A stretch of DNA of 5,681 bases, from the NCBI GenBank assembly GCA_030628325.1, contig DAOVRB010000084.1, positions 1-5,681 of the forward strand, read 5' to 3'. Under the pieces are notes generated by a model. It did no database searches, was not told where the DNA came from, and saw only the letters and a list, made by a program, of their open reading frames with translations. Each line of letters starts with the position of its first letter. The stretch's first letter is position 1. Made by a program: the position numbers and the translations under genes. This document shows, piece after piece, positions 1-5,304 of this stretch. Source of the DNA: Methanomicrobiaceae archaeon. Lineage in GTDB: Archaea; Halobacteriota; Methanomicrobia; Methanomicrobiales; Methanomicrobiaceae.

Positions 1-54
1 ATCAATGTTGCAGCGTTTAATATGGGCCGGGAAGCTGCAGAGAGACTGGTATAA
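1..54 (+). CDS. 3' end of an unidentified protein-coding gene (partial)
   Basis: The window opens inside a plus-strand reading frame that ends at TAA (52-54). The 17 visible residues read INVAAFNMGREAAERLV. This has the look of an amphipathic C-terminal helix, with an acidic/basic segment (GREAAERL) and no charged tail. It is too short for me to assign a family. The frame is believable as a real gene end because the composition looks like protein and the stop is followed within 5 bases by a run of six T, a typical archaeal termination signal. It converges on the ABC/NEW3 operon downstream. It could also be a chance open frame, since 17 codons prove little. Confidence 0.5.
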   Translation: MNVAAFNMGREAAERLV

Positions 55-65
55 TCTCTTTTTTC
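55..65 (+). terminator. U-run terminator after the leftmost gene
   Basis: The stop codon at 52-54 is followed by TCTC and then six consecutive T at 59-64. Archaeal RNA polymerase commonly stops at such U-runs without a strong hairpin. No stem of note precedes it. Its position directly after a stop codon is the main support. Confidence 0.45.
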
Positions 66-311
66 GGGCAGTTCCGTCTGAAATTTTGTTTATCCGGAAA
101 TGGGTGAAAATAATTTCGTATTTTATCATCAGAGTAGCGAACGTTTCTCTTTGAACAGAGGGTAAATGTGGAATTGCGTTTCACTCGCTCCGTGGCAGAG
201 GATTCTCTGTCTGTCAGATGCCAGTATCCTGTCGAATTATTATCTGAATTCCGGAAACCTGGTTATAATTCGTTCCGGCTCCTCAAATGGGGATTTCTAC
301 AGGGCTTGTTT
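66..311. other. Intergenic stretch between convergent genes, no convincing gene
   Basis: About 250 bases lie between the end of the leftmost gene and the terminator of the NEW3/ABC operon. Small open frames starting at 166 (ATG) and 168 (GTG) have a GAGGG-like sequence just upstream. Their translations are rich in W, C, R and S, have no recognisable motif, and run into the end of the opposite-strand NEW3 gene, so I do not call them genes. Minor structure exists: a CAGAG-GATT-CTCTG hairpin at 196-209, inside or competing with a TGGCA/TGCCA pair at 193-197 and 219-223. An AT-rich patch at about 104-125 could pass for a promoter, but nothing downstream supports it. Confidence 0.4.
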
Positions 312-341
312 AAAAAAAGAGCGGAGAAGGCCTATCTTCTC
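312..341 (-). terminator. Hairpin plus U-run terminator of the ABC/NEW3 operon
   Basis: On the minus strand a perfect 6-bp stem, GAGAAG (341-336) with CTTCTC (329-324), encloses a 6-base loop. Five bases further on comes a run of seven T (318-312). This resembles an intrinsic terminator. The TAG stop codon of the NEW3-domain gene (334-332) lies in the hairpin loop, so the coding region runs into the terminator itself. Confidence 0.65.
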
Positions 342-1777
342 TCGTATTTTCTGTACATATACCAGACCCCGCCTGCGACAAGGATAAGGAGCAGGACTCC
401 GAATATCGCGGTAAAAGACTGTTCATGGACAGTGATACGGTAATCATCGGTCTTCTCTGCCTGATCAGACTTCACTGTGACACTGATCTTGTAGTCACTT
501 GCGCCGATATCAGAGGGTGGAATGATCTTCAGGGTGACCTTGCTCCTCTCACCTGGCTGAAGGCTCGGTATTGACTCAGGTGTGACTACCGCCTTCCAGC
601 CCTCAGGCGCCTTGACCTCTGTCCTGATGCCGGTGAGAGCCCCGGCATTGCCCGTGTTTCTCACAGAGATATCATAGGTCAGGGTGTCACCCCTGTTGAC
701 CTCATAACGGTACTTGTCTGCATAGACTCTGAGATCATAACTGCCGCGGAGTTTTGCTGTGAGGTTCTGTGTGTAGTCATCTGTTGAGGACTCGATCAGG
801 TAACTGAAGGCATAGTCCCCGGCATCTGCTCCATATGGTGGTATGGCCTCCAGGTAGAGTTTCCTCTCCCCGCCTGCCTCTATGTAGATCTCTGAGATCT
901 CATCAGTGGCATTTGGTTCGTCCTTGTACCTCACGAACCACCCCTCAGGAATGTTTTCTACTTCAAGTCTGTAGGTGTCGTCACTCTTGCCGACATTCCT
1001 GAGGATCATATCAAAAGTGGGGTTCTTCCCGACCGAGGTAGTGATAGTCGGGGCATTTACTGTAACCTCTGCTGCATAGTCGGCCTTACTGAGGGTTACC
1101 GTCCCGATATCGGTTGTTATGCCACATCTGAGTTTGATCTCCTTCCTCTCGGTGCTCCCATATCCGGGTTTTTTTATCACTATCCTGTATGTGCCCTGCG
1201 GGAGATCAGTGCTGATGCTCCCGTCGGCCGTGGTCATCACACTGTCAAAGGGGATCTTACTGCTTCCCTGATATATGGTGGCTGTGGCGCCCTTGATCTT
1301 CTCGCCGTCCTTGTCAACTGCCTTCAGTTCAAGGATACCTGCCTCACCTTTATGGCTCTTTGAGATGGTCACATGGACCCAGAAGGAGGCGGTACCGATG
1401 TGCACCTTTACCGGGTATCTTCCAACAGGGGTGTCACCTGTGGTCTCGATGACAAATGAGATGGTGCCTGACTGACCGGTCGGAAGGCAGAACCTGTCTA
1501 CCTCAGTAGTGCCATCTATGAATTTCATCTCCCAGCCAGAGCTTCCCCTGAAATCCTCATACCACAGTTTTCTCTGGAGTTCACTGTCATGGTTGATGAC
1601 AGAGAACACAAATGTCACTTTCTCGCCTGCTTCGACAACCTGTCCGGGGAAGTTACAGTGTACCTCGGTCTTCCCTTCGTTTGATCCTGTCATCCCTGCT
1701 ACAGGGGCAGATATCAGTGATGCAAGTATGAGAGAGACTGCAAGTATTCCTATAAGTCTGTGTATGTTGTCACTCAT
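332..1777 (-). CDS. Secreted, membrane-anchored NEW3-domain protein (COG1470-like), partner of the ABC exporter
   Basis: The product has 481 residues. Residues 7-27 are a hydrophobic signal peptide or anchor (IGILAVSLILASLISAPVAG). A beta-rich domain at about 34-138 contains two cysteines (C41, C97). A carboxypeptidase-regulatory-like or PEGA-like domain follows at about 146-230, with the pattern ADGSISTDLPQGTYRIVIKKPGY. Two NEW3-type beta-sandwich domains lie at about 235-345 and 347-450; the second shows the typical NTGNAG, PEGWKA and LQPGERSKVTL blocks. A transmembrane helix at about 456-475 precedes a basic tail (YRKYERR), so most of the protein should sit outside the cell. Sequons N289-A-T and N338-L-T could be N-glycosylated. 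The ATG follows an AGGT ribosome-binding sequence (1788-1785), and the permease stop lies only 5 bases upstream, so it is the last gene of the operon. NEW3 proteins often neighbour ABC-2 exporters in methanogens. The molecular role is not known to me; a surface adaptor or substrate-binding partner is an inference. Confidence 0.85.
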   Translation of the reverse strand: MSDNIHRLIGILAVSLILASLISAPVAGMTGSNEGKTEVHCNFPGQVVEAGEKVTFVFSVINHDSELQRKLWYEDFRGSSGWEMKFIDGTTEVDRFCLPTGQSGTISFVIETTGDTPVGRYPVKVHIGTASFWVHVTISKSHKGEAGILELKAVDKDGEKIKGATATIYQGSSKIPFDSVMTTADGSISTDLPQGTYRIVIKKPGYGSTERKEIKLRCGITTDIGTVTLSKADYAAEVTVNAPTITTSVGKNPTFDMILRNVGKSDDTYRLEVENIPEGWFVRYKDEPNATDEISEIYIEAGGERKLYLEAIPPYGADAGDYAFSYLIESSTDDYTQNLTAKLRGSYDLRVYADKYRYEVNRGDTLTYDISVRNTGNAGALTGIRTEVKAPEGWKAVVTPESIPSLQPGERSKVTLKIIPPSDIGASDYKISVTVKSDQAEKTDDYRITVHEQSFTAIFGVLLLILVAGGVWYMYRKYERR

Positions 1778-1782
1778 ATGAT

Positions 1783-2880
1783 CTACCTGATATCAAGTCT
1801 CATGAAACGCACATATGCGGCTCCGAAGAAGATTGCCGGGATTACAAGGAGTGCGATGATATTCTGGAGGAGGTCTGAGAGTATCCCTCCAAGGCTTGTG
1901 TCCTTTTCAAATTCTTCGTCCATGTACATGGGCATGACTGAGGCTGACGTGATGACTTCCATGGTGATCTTCTGGAAATTGCCTGAGGGTGAGATTAGCC
2001 CTATGGTATCCGAAATGGCCTGTCTCTTCTCCCAGTACGCCTGTGACTTCTCACTGAATTTATCCCATTCCTCCTGGTTGGGGTCGATATACTCGACATA
2101 CTCGCCAGACCCGTCCTCTGAGGAGACGATGGTGCCTGAGGTAGAGATCACTAACTCCATGTTCTCTTTCATCAGTGACTCCGGCGGCTCAGGAGGAACG
2201 CCTGCCACCAGATTCATCACAGGCCCGTATGCAAAGACAGGGAGGAGTGTTGAGAGGAATATCAGGATGATGAGTGAGTATATGAGGGCATTTCCACTGT
2301 CAGATGAGATGGTTGACATGAAGAGGGAGATTGCGAAGTATGAGAAGATCATCAGGAACGCGGCCGCCCCAAAGATCAGCATACGGCCAAACTGGTCGGC
2401 ATCAGGTACGATCCCGAAGATCAGCATGATCGCCAGTGATATGATCGCCACTATACCGAGTGCGATGAGAAGTGCCCCTATCGCCCCGAGTGCCTTCCCA
2501 TTGATCACTTCATCGCGATAGATGGGGTTGGAGAGGAGTATCTTTAGAGATTTGCTTTCTTTTTCCTTTGTTATGAGATCAAAGCCCATTGCGATCCCGA
2601 GGGCACCTCCAAGTGAGATTACCAGCATGGAGATCTGGTAGAATATGGTGAGCAGTGAGGGTTTCCAGTATGGTGCGTAACTCATCTCATCTTCACTGAC
2701 AACAGATAACCGATCATTGTAACTGTCAAGCTGTTCCTGGTACTCAATCAGACCTCCAACCAGGCCTGCCATTGATATGATCAGGAATATACCGAAGATC
2801 AGGAGGAATTTCCTTGATCTGACATGATCTAAGATCTCTTTATGTGCTATTACTTTTAATGCTCCGGATTTCATGTGCAT
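1783..2880 (-). CDS. ABC-2 type transporter permease (NosY/COG1277-like)
   Basis: This is an integral membrane subunit of an ABC exporter, 365 residues from the ATG at 2880. Hydrophobic segments lie at about 25-46, 76-100, 131-158, 165-188 and 198-218, with a sixth near the C-terminus at about 338-358. Right after the second segment comes the cytoplasmic coupling signature of ABC-2 permeases (EKESKSLKILLSNPIYRDEV, then GK), which contacts the ATPase. Between the fifth and sixth segments is a loop of about 115 residues, rich in acidic residues and proline (PPEPPE), predicted to lie outside the cell. The ATG at 2880 shares one base with the ATPase stop (TGATG), with AGGAG at 2890-2886 five bases before it. 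A GTG one codon upstream (2883) sits only 2 bases from that site, and another ATG at 2874 is also usable. The overlap implies translational coupling with the ATPase. The exported substrate cannot be told from sequence. Confidence 0.88.
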   Translation of the reverse strand: MHMKSGALKVIAHKEILDHVRSRKFLLIFGIFLIISMAGLVGGLIEYQEQLDSYNDRLSVVSEDEMSYAPYWKPSLLTIFYQISMLVISLGGALGIAMGFDLITKEKESKSLKILLSNPIYRDEVINGKALGAIGALLIALGIVAIISLAIMLIFGIVPDADQFGRMLIFGAAAFLMIFSYFAISLFMSTISSDSGNALIYSLIILIFLSTLLPVFAYGPVMNLVAGVPPEPPESLMKENMELVISTSGTIVSSEDGSGEYVEYIDPNQEEWDKFSEKSQAYWEKRQAISDTIGLISPSGNFQKITMEVITSASVMPMYMDEEFEKDTSLGGILSDLLQNIIALLVIPAIFFGAAYVRFMRLDIR

Positions 2881-3794
2881 CACGGCTCCTGATAATATGA
2901 GAGGATAAAGTCCTCGAGTGAGTCCCTGTCAAGAGAGAGTTCTCTGATGCCTGTCCCTGCGTTCTGGACTGTATCTGAGATGTAGTCCCTGATATCAGAA
3001 TGCGAGAGGATACAGGCCTCCCTGCGATCATCCTTATATTCCACAGATATGATCTCAGGGTTGCTGAACTCAGGCATGGCCTCCCTTGTCCTGACATTGA
3101 TCCTGATCTCGCCTGAGGTGCTGCCCTCTGGTATACGGGCGAGATCCTCCCACCTTCCGGTGGCAACAAGCCTGCCCTGCGAGAGGATACCTATCGAGGT
3201 GCAGACCCTGCTCACCTCTGAGAGGATATGGGATGATACAAGGACGGTCTTTCCCTGCTCTGCGATCTCCTTTATGATCCTCCTGTAGTCTGCGACACCC
3301 TGCGGGTCAAGGTTTGCAGTCGGCTCATCCAGGATCACGATCGCAGGGTCATTGATGAGTGCGTTGGCGATACCAAGGCGCTGGCGCATACCCTTTGAGT
3401 ATCCTCCGACCTTCTTTTCGACATCCTCAAGTCCGACGAGGGCGAGGAGTTCGTTGATGCGTTCTTCCCTGTCTGTCTTTGCCATGCCATGGAGGCGGGC
3501 AAAGAAGTCAAGGTTCTGATCTGCGGTGAGTGTGCCATAAAAACCCACATCCTCTGGCATATATCCGATCCTCTGCTTGACTTCTATGGGGTTCTTTGCA
3601 ACCTCCACTCCGTCAATAAGGCAGCGGCCCTCTGTGGGCTCTATGAGCCCGATGAGCATCAGAATGGTGGTGCTCTTCCCTGACCCGTTCGGCCCGAGGA
3701 GGCCGAAGACCTCGCCGTCAGGGATCTCAAGGCAGAGGTCGTCAACCGCCATTATGCCATTGTATTCCTTTGTAAGTTGGTCAAATTCAATCAT
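2880..3794 (-). CDS. ABC transporter ATP-binding protein (CcmA/NatA-type)
   Basis: The product is a 304-residue cytoplasmic ATPase that should power the adjacent permease. Walker A is GPNGSGKST (34-42). The Q-loop region reads IGYMPED, with E81 where the classical Gln sits, as is frequent in this exporter subfamily. The signature is YSKGMRQR (132-139), Walker B is IVILDEPTANLDP (152-164, D156/E157), and the H-loop is SSH with H189. The last 90 or so residues form the C-terminal extension usual for CcmA/drug-exporter-type ATPases, ending in a SLEDFIL-like motif. The start ATG at 3794 has AGGAAG (3805-3800) five bases upstream. It is the first gene of a three-gene operon, and its TGA overlaps the permease start. 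The family is certain; substrate and physiological role are open. Confidence 0.93.
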   Translation of the reverse strand: MIEFDQLTKEYNGIMAVDDLCLEIPDGEVFGLLGPNGSGKSTTILMLIGLIEPTEGRCLIDGVEVAKNPIEVKQRIGYMPEDVGFYGTLTADQNLDFFARLHGMAKTDREERINELLALVGLEDVEKKVGGYSKGMRQRLGIANALINDPAIVILDEPTANLDPQGVADYRRIIKEIAEQGKTVLVSSHILSEVSRVCTSIGILSQGRLVATGRWEDLARIPEGSTSGEIRINVRTREAMPEFSNPEIISVEYKDDRREACILSHSDIRDYISDTVQNAGTGIRELSLDRDSLEDFILSYYQEP

Positions 3795-3840
3795 ATGTTC
3801 TTCCTGTTTTGAAATATATCATATTATGCTTATTTGTGAG

Positions 3841-3867
3841 AATAATATTTCATTTTGCAATTATATG
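3841..3867 (-). promoter_or_regulatory. Candidate TATA boxes for the ABC/NEW3 operon
   Basis: Upstream of the ATPase ATG (3794) the minus strand is strongly AT-rich. Two TATA-like stretches stand out: AAATATTATT (3851-3842) and CATATAATT (3867-3859). Taking the usual archaeal spacing of about 25 bases, the first would start RNA near 3818-3820, giving a leader just long enough to hold the AGGAAG site. A third AT stretch at 3811-3820 is probably too close to the start codon. The same AT-rich DNA could also serve the divergent plus-strand gene. No start site is mapped. Confidence 0.4.
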
Positions 3868-3868
3868 T

Positions 3869-3909
3869 GCCTGTCCATCCAGTGCTGATCTGGCAGGCTC
3901 AGTCAGCAC
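3869..3909. promoter_or_regulatory. Two overlapping, mutually exclusive inverted repeats in the divergent intergenic region
   Basis: Dyad B pairs GTGCTGA (3882-3888) with TCAGCAC (3903-3909) perfectly. It continues inward as CTG (3890-3892) with CAG (3900-3902) past a single bulged T, giving 10 pairs and a 7-base loop. Dyad A uses part of the same bases: GCCTG (3869-3873) pairs with CAGGC (3894-3898), and CCAG (3879-3882) pairs with CTGG (3890-3893), giving 9 pairs with a 5-base bulge on the left arm. The two cannot form together. They lie between the ABC operon and the S24e-like gene. They could be protein-binding sites or, if the plus-strand transcript begins far enough upstream, alternative leader folds. 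The function is inferred. Confidence 0.4.
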
Positions 3910-3953
3910 CTGAAGAAACTATTATCTTTGTCAGGTGATGAATGAAGTATACT

Positions 3954-3958
3954 GAGGT
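3954..3958 (+). promoter_or_regulatory. Ribosome-binding site of the S24e-like gene
   Basis: GAGGT, complementary to the 3' end of archaeal 16S rRNA, lies 6 bases before the ATG at 3965, separated by T only. This fixes the start codon. A second SD-like sequence, AGGTGAT (3933-3939), occurs upstream and belongs to no convincing gene. A TATA-like CTATTATC at about 3919-3926, preceded by a purine-rich GAAGAAA, could give a short leader starting near 3945. Confidence 0.6.
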
Positions 3959-3964
3959 TTTTTT

Positions 3965-4213
3965 ATGGATATTGAGTTCACCAGATATGAAGAGAATTCG
4001 GATATACCGAGAAAGGAGATAAATTTCACACTCTCTTTTGAGGGAGCTATACCTTCCAGGAAAGATATTATTGATGAGATATCGGTCTGCTATGGCACTC
4101 CTGAAGAACTTGTTGCACTTGGTAAGTTAAGGACAGTCAGAAGGAAGAAGAAGGCGAACGGAAGCGCAAGAATATATTCTGATAAAGAAACCATGAAAAA
4201 GTCAGAACGCTGA
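3965..4213 (+). CDS. rps24e: S24e-family ribosomal protein, short C-terminus, isolated from its usual partner
   Basis: This small protein of 82 residues aligns by eye with archaeal and eukaryotic ribosomal protein S24e, a small-subunit protein absent from bacteria. The N-terminus has the family layout: MDIE start, RKEINFTL strand, EGAIPSRKDI (26-35, the most conserved block), ELVALGKL (48-55), and an NGSARIY strand (65-71) followed by a MKKSER helix. Known archaeal S24e proteins run to about 95-105 residues, continuing past this helix with a basic or acidic tail; here the frame stops at once. The loop RRKKKANG (59-66) is very basic. In many Euryarchaeota the gene is followed directly by S27ae, near spt4/rpoE'; here it is alone, facing a tRNA. 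It may be a second, degenerate copy or a relocated single copy. The TGA and last Arg codon lie inside the convergent tRNA-Ser gene. Family assignment is fairly sure; whether the protein enters ribosomes is not known. Confidence 0.78.
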   Translation: MDIEFTRYEENSDIPRKEINFTLSFEGAIPSRKDIIDEISVCYGTPEELVALGKLRTVRRKKKANGSARIYSDKETMKKSER

Positions 4214-4293
4214 GGGGGAGATTCGAACTCCCGAGGGGCAAACGCCCCACGGGCTTTCCAGGCCCGCGCCCTACCAGACTAGACTACCTCAGC
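4208..4293 (-). tRNA. trnS: tRNA-Ser (anticodon GGA)
   Basis: This class II tRNA of 86 bases lies on the minus strand. The acceptor stem GCTGAGG (4293-4287) pairs fully with CCTCAGC (4215-4209), and the discriminator base is G (4208), as expected for serine. The anticodon arm pairs CGGGC with GCCCG around the loop CTGGAAA, giving anticodon GGA (4259-4257), which reads UCC/UCU. The long variable arm is a GGGGC/GCCCC stem with a GTTT loop. The T arm is GGGAG-TTCGAAT-CTCCC. No CCA is encoded. A run of five T on the minus strand (4200-4196) lies 7 bases beyond the 3' end and may stop transcription. No intron is seen. Its 3' end overlaps the stop codon of the opposite-strand S24e-like gene by six bases. 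Confidence 0.96.
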
Positions 4294-4325
4294 TCAGTGT
4301 ATGGCTCATTATTATTGTGGCCGGA

Positions 4326-4350
4326 TTTTTTTAAGTCTATGGTTTTTAAA
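4326..4350 (-). promoter_or_regulatory. Candidate promoter of tRNA-Ser
   Basis: Two TATA-like elements precede the tRNA on the minus strand: TTTAAAAA (4350-4343), closest to the archaeal consensus, and CTTAAAAAAA (4335-4326). With about 25 bases from box to start, they predict RNA 5' ends near 4320 or 4303, leaving leaders of roughly 27 or 10 bases for RNase P to remove. Read on the plus strand, the second element is a T7 run (4326-4332) that could also stop the S24e-like transcript. Confidence 0.45.
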
Positions 4351-4352
4351 TC

Positions 4353-4384
4353 AAAAAATAGTATTGTCCCGGGTAAAATCCCCG
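4353..4384 (-). terminator. Possible terminator after cbf5
   Basis: Downstream of the cbf5 stop, the minus strand can pair CGGG (4384-4381) with CCCG (4373-4370) across a 7-base loop. A run of six T (4358-4353) follows about a dozen bases later. The stem is short and the distance to the U-run is long for a bacterial-type terminator, but a U-run alone can suffice in archaea. It would separate cbf5 transcription from the tRNA downstream. Confidence 0.4.
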
Positions 4385-4398
4385 TGATCTGAATATGT

Positions 4399-5304
4399 TC
4401 ACGCAGGTATGGATGTATGCCAGCCTTTTGGGTAGGTGCCTGGTTTCATAATTACTGCTATGGGGGCAACGACAAGTCCGTAATCTCCGGGTCTGTATTC
4501 TTCCGATGATTTAAGCGCTCTCCCTGTGCAGATCAGTTCGCCCTTCTCTGTAAGTACTGCGACCGGTTCTTCTCTTTTATATGATGTGGTGCTGAGAACT
4601 CCTACGCCTGCAAGGACTGCCCCGTGGCAGAGTGCATCAACTGCACTGTCGCGTACGACCACCTTCGGAAGAATGTCAGTGATCTTTTCAATCGGGTGAA
4701 TTAATGGTAACAGGGCTGAATCATCTCCCTCATCTGCAAGGAGACATGCATCTCTGAGTTCATGGAGGGTACAGAGAGACTCCTCGCCAAATGCACCTGA
4801 ACGTGTGCGGCGGAGTTCCTGCATATGGGCTCCGACACCAAGTGCGAGCCCCATGTGGTGGCAGAGTGACCTGATATATGTCCCGGCTTCACATGCGACT
4901 TTTATGAGAACCAGGCGTTTGTCCACATCAAGTATCTCAATACTGTACACAGTCCTGATCCTGAGCGCCCTTTTGACTGCACTCTGCCTTGGCGGCCTCT
5001 GGTATAATTTTCCTGTGAACTCTTTAACTATCCTGTCAAGATCCTCGCGTTTCACATCCCCATGAAGTCTCATCAGGGCTACATACTCTTTGTCATGCTT
5101 TAGCACCAGCGGGGCGAGTTTTACAGTTCTGCCCAGCATTATTGCAAGGACTCCGCTTACCATGGGGTCAAGTGTGCCGCCATGGCCTGCCTGGATATGG
5201 AGCATCTTACCTGCCCATGCAGAGACCTGATGGCTGGACGGTCCCTGTGGTTTGTCAATTATAATAACCCCTGTTTTTAGTTTTTCCAAAATATTTTCTT
5301 TCAT
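4399..5304 (-). CDS. cbf5: Archaeal tRNA/rRNA pseudouridine synthase Cbf5 (TruB family, H/ACA RNP)
   Basis: This enzyme isomerises uridine to pseudouridine in rRNA, guided by H/ACA RNAs with Nop10, Gar1 and L7Ae. In archaea it can also make tRNA pseudouridine 55 without a guide. The 301-residue product starts with the TruB motif IDKPQGPSSH (16-25). Motif II, GHGGTLDPMVSGVL (40-53), carries the catalytic D46; the Ser often found after His is Gly here. KEYVALMRLHGD (72-83) follows, with the conserved Y74, then RPPRQSAVKRALRIR (103-117) and GTYIRSL (141-147, R145), completing the active site. Residues from about 214 to 290 form a C-terminal PUA domain (VVVRDSAVDALCHGAVLAGVGV, then EKGELICTGRAL). 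Length is slightly below the 320-340 common elsewhere in archaea, but all core motifs are intact. The ATG directly follows the hemD stop (TAAATG); GGAG at 5320-5317 is a rather distant ribosome-binding site, so translational coupling to hemD is likely. Confidence 0.95.
   Translation of the reverse strand: MKENILEKLKTGVIIIDKPQGPSSHQVSAWAGKMLHIQAGHGGTLDPMVSGVLAIMLGRTVKLAPLVLKHDKEYVALMRLHGDVKREDLDRIVKEFTGKLYQRPPRQSAVKRALRIRTVYSIEILDVDKRLVLIKVACEAGTYIRSLCHHMGLALGVGAHMQELRRTRSGAFGEESLCTLHELRDACLLADEGDDSALLPLIHPIEKITDILPKVVVRDSAVDALCHGAVLAGVGVLSTTSYKREEPVAVLTEKGELICTGRALKSSEEYRPGDYGLVVAPIAVIMKPGTYPKGWHTSIPA

Noticed and set aside
166..443. Two overlapping plus-strand open frames (ATG 166 and GTG 168) with a GAGGG-like sequence upstream
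   Set aside because: The translations have no domain-like pattern, are rich in R, S, C and W, and run deep into the well-supported minus-strand NEW3 gene and its terminator.
886..900. Tandem AGATCT palindromes (886-891 and 895-900)
   Set aside because: They lie in the middle of NEW3-gene coding sequence (SEI repeats of the protein) with no promoter nearby.
1760..2521. Long plus-strand open frame (253 codons) antisense to the permease gene
   Set aside because: It is the mirror of a clearly coding minus-strand membrane protein with ABC-2 motifs. Its product is Met/Ser/Ile-rich without family features, as expected from antisense reading of hydrophobic codons.
2340..2530. Dense cluster of GATC sites
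   Set aside because: The GATC sites come mostly from Ile ATC codons in the permease membrane helices, so codon usage explains the density. No origin-like or regulatory context is present.
2360..2810. Threefold repeated LIFG-coding segments in the permease
   Set aside because: Short similar codons in transmembrane helices of biased composition; not a real sequence repeat.
4369..4384. Possible small RNA or riboswitch formed by the CGGG/CCCG hairpin between cbf5 and tRNA-Ser
   Set aside because: The stem is only 4 bp, and its position after the cbf5 stop with a downstream U-run is better explained as a weak terminator.
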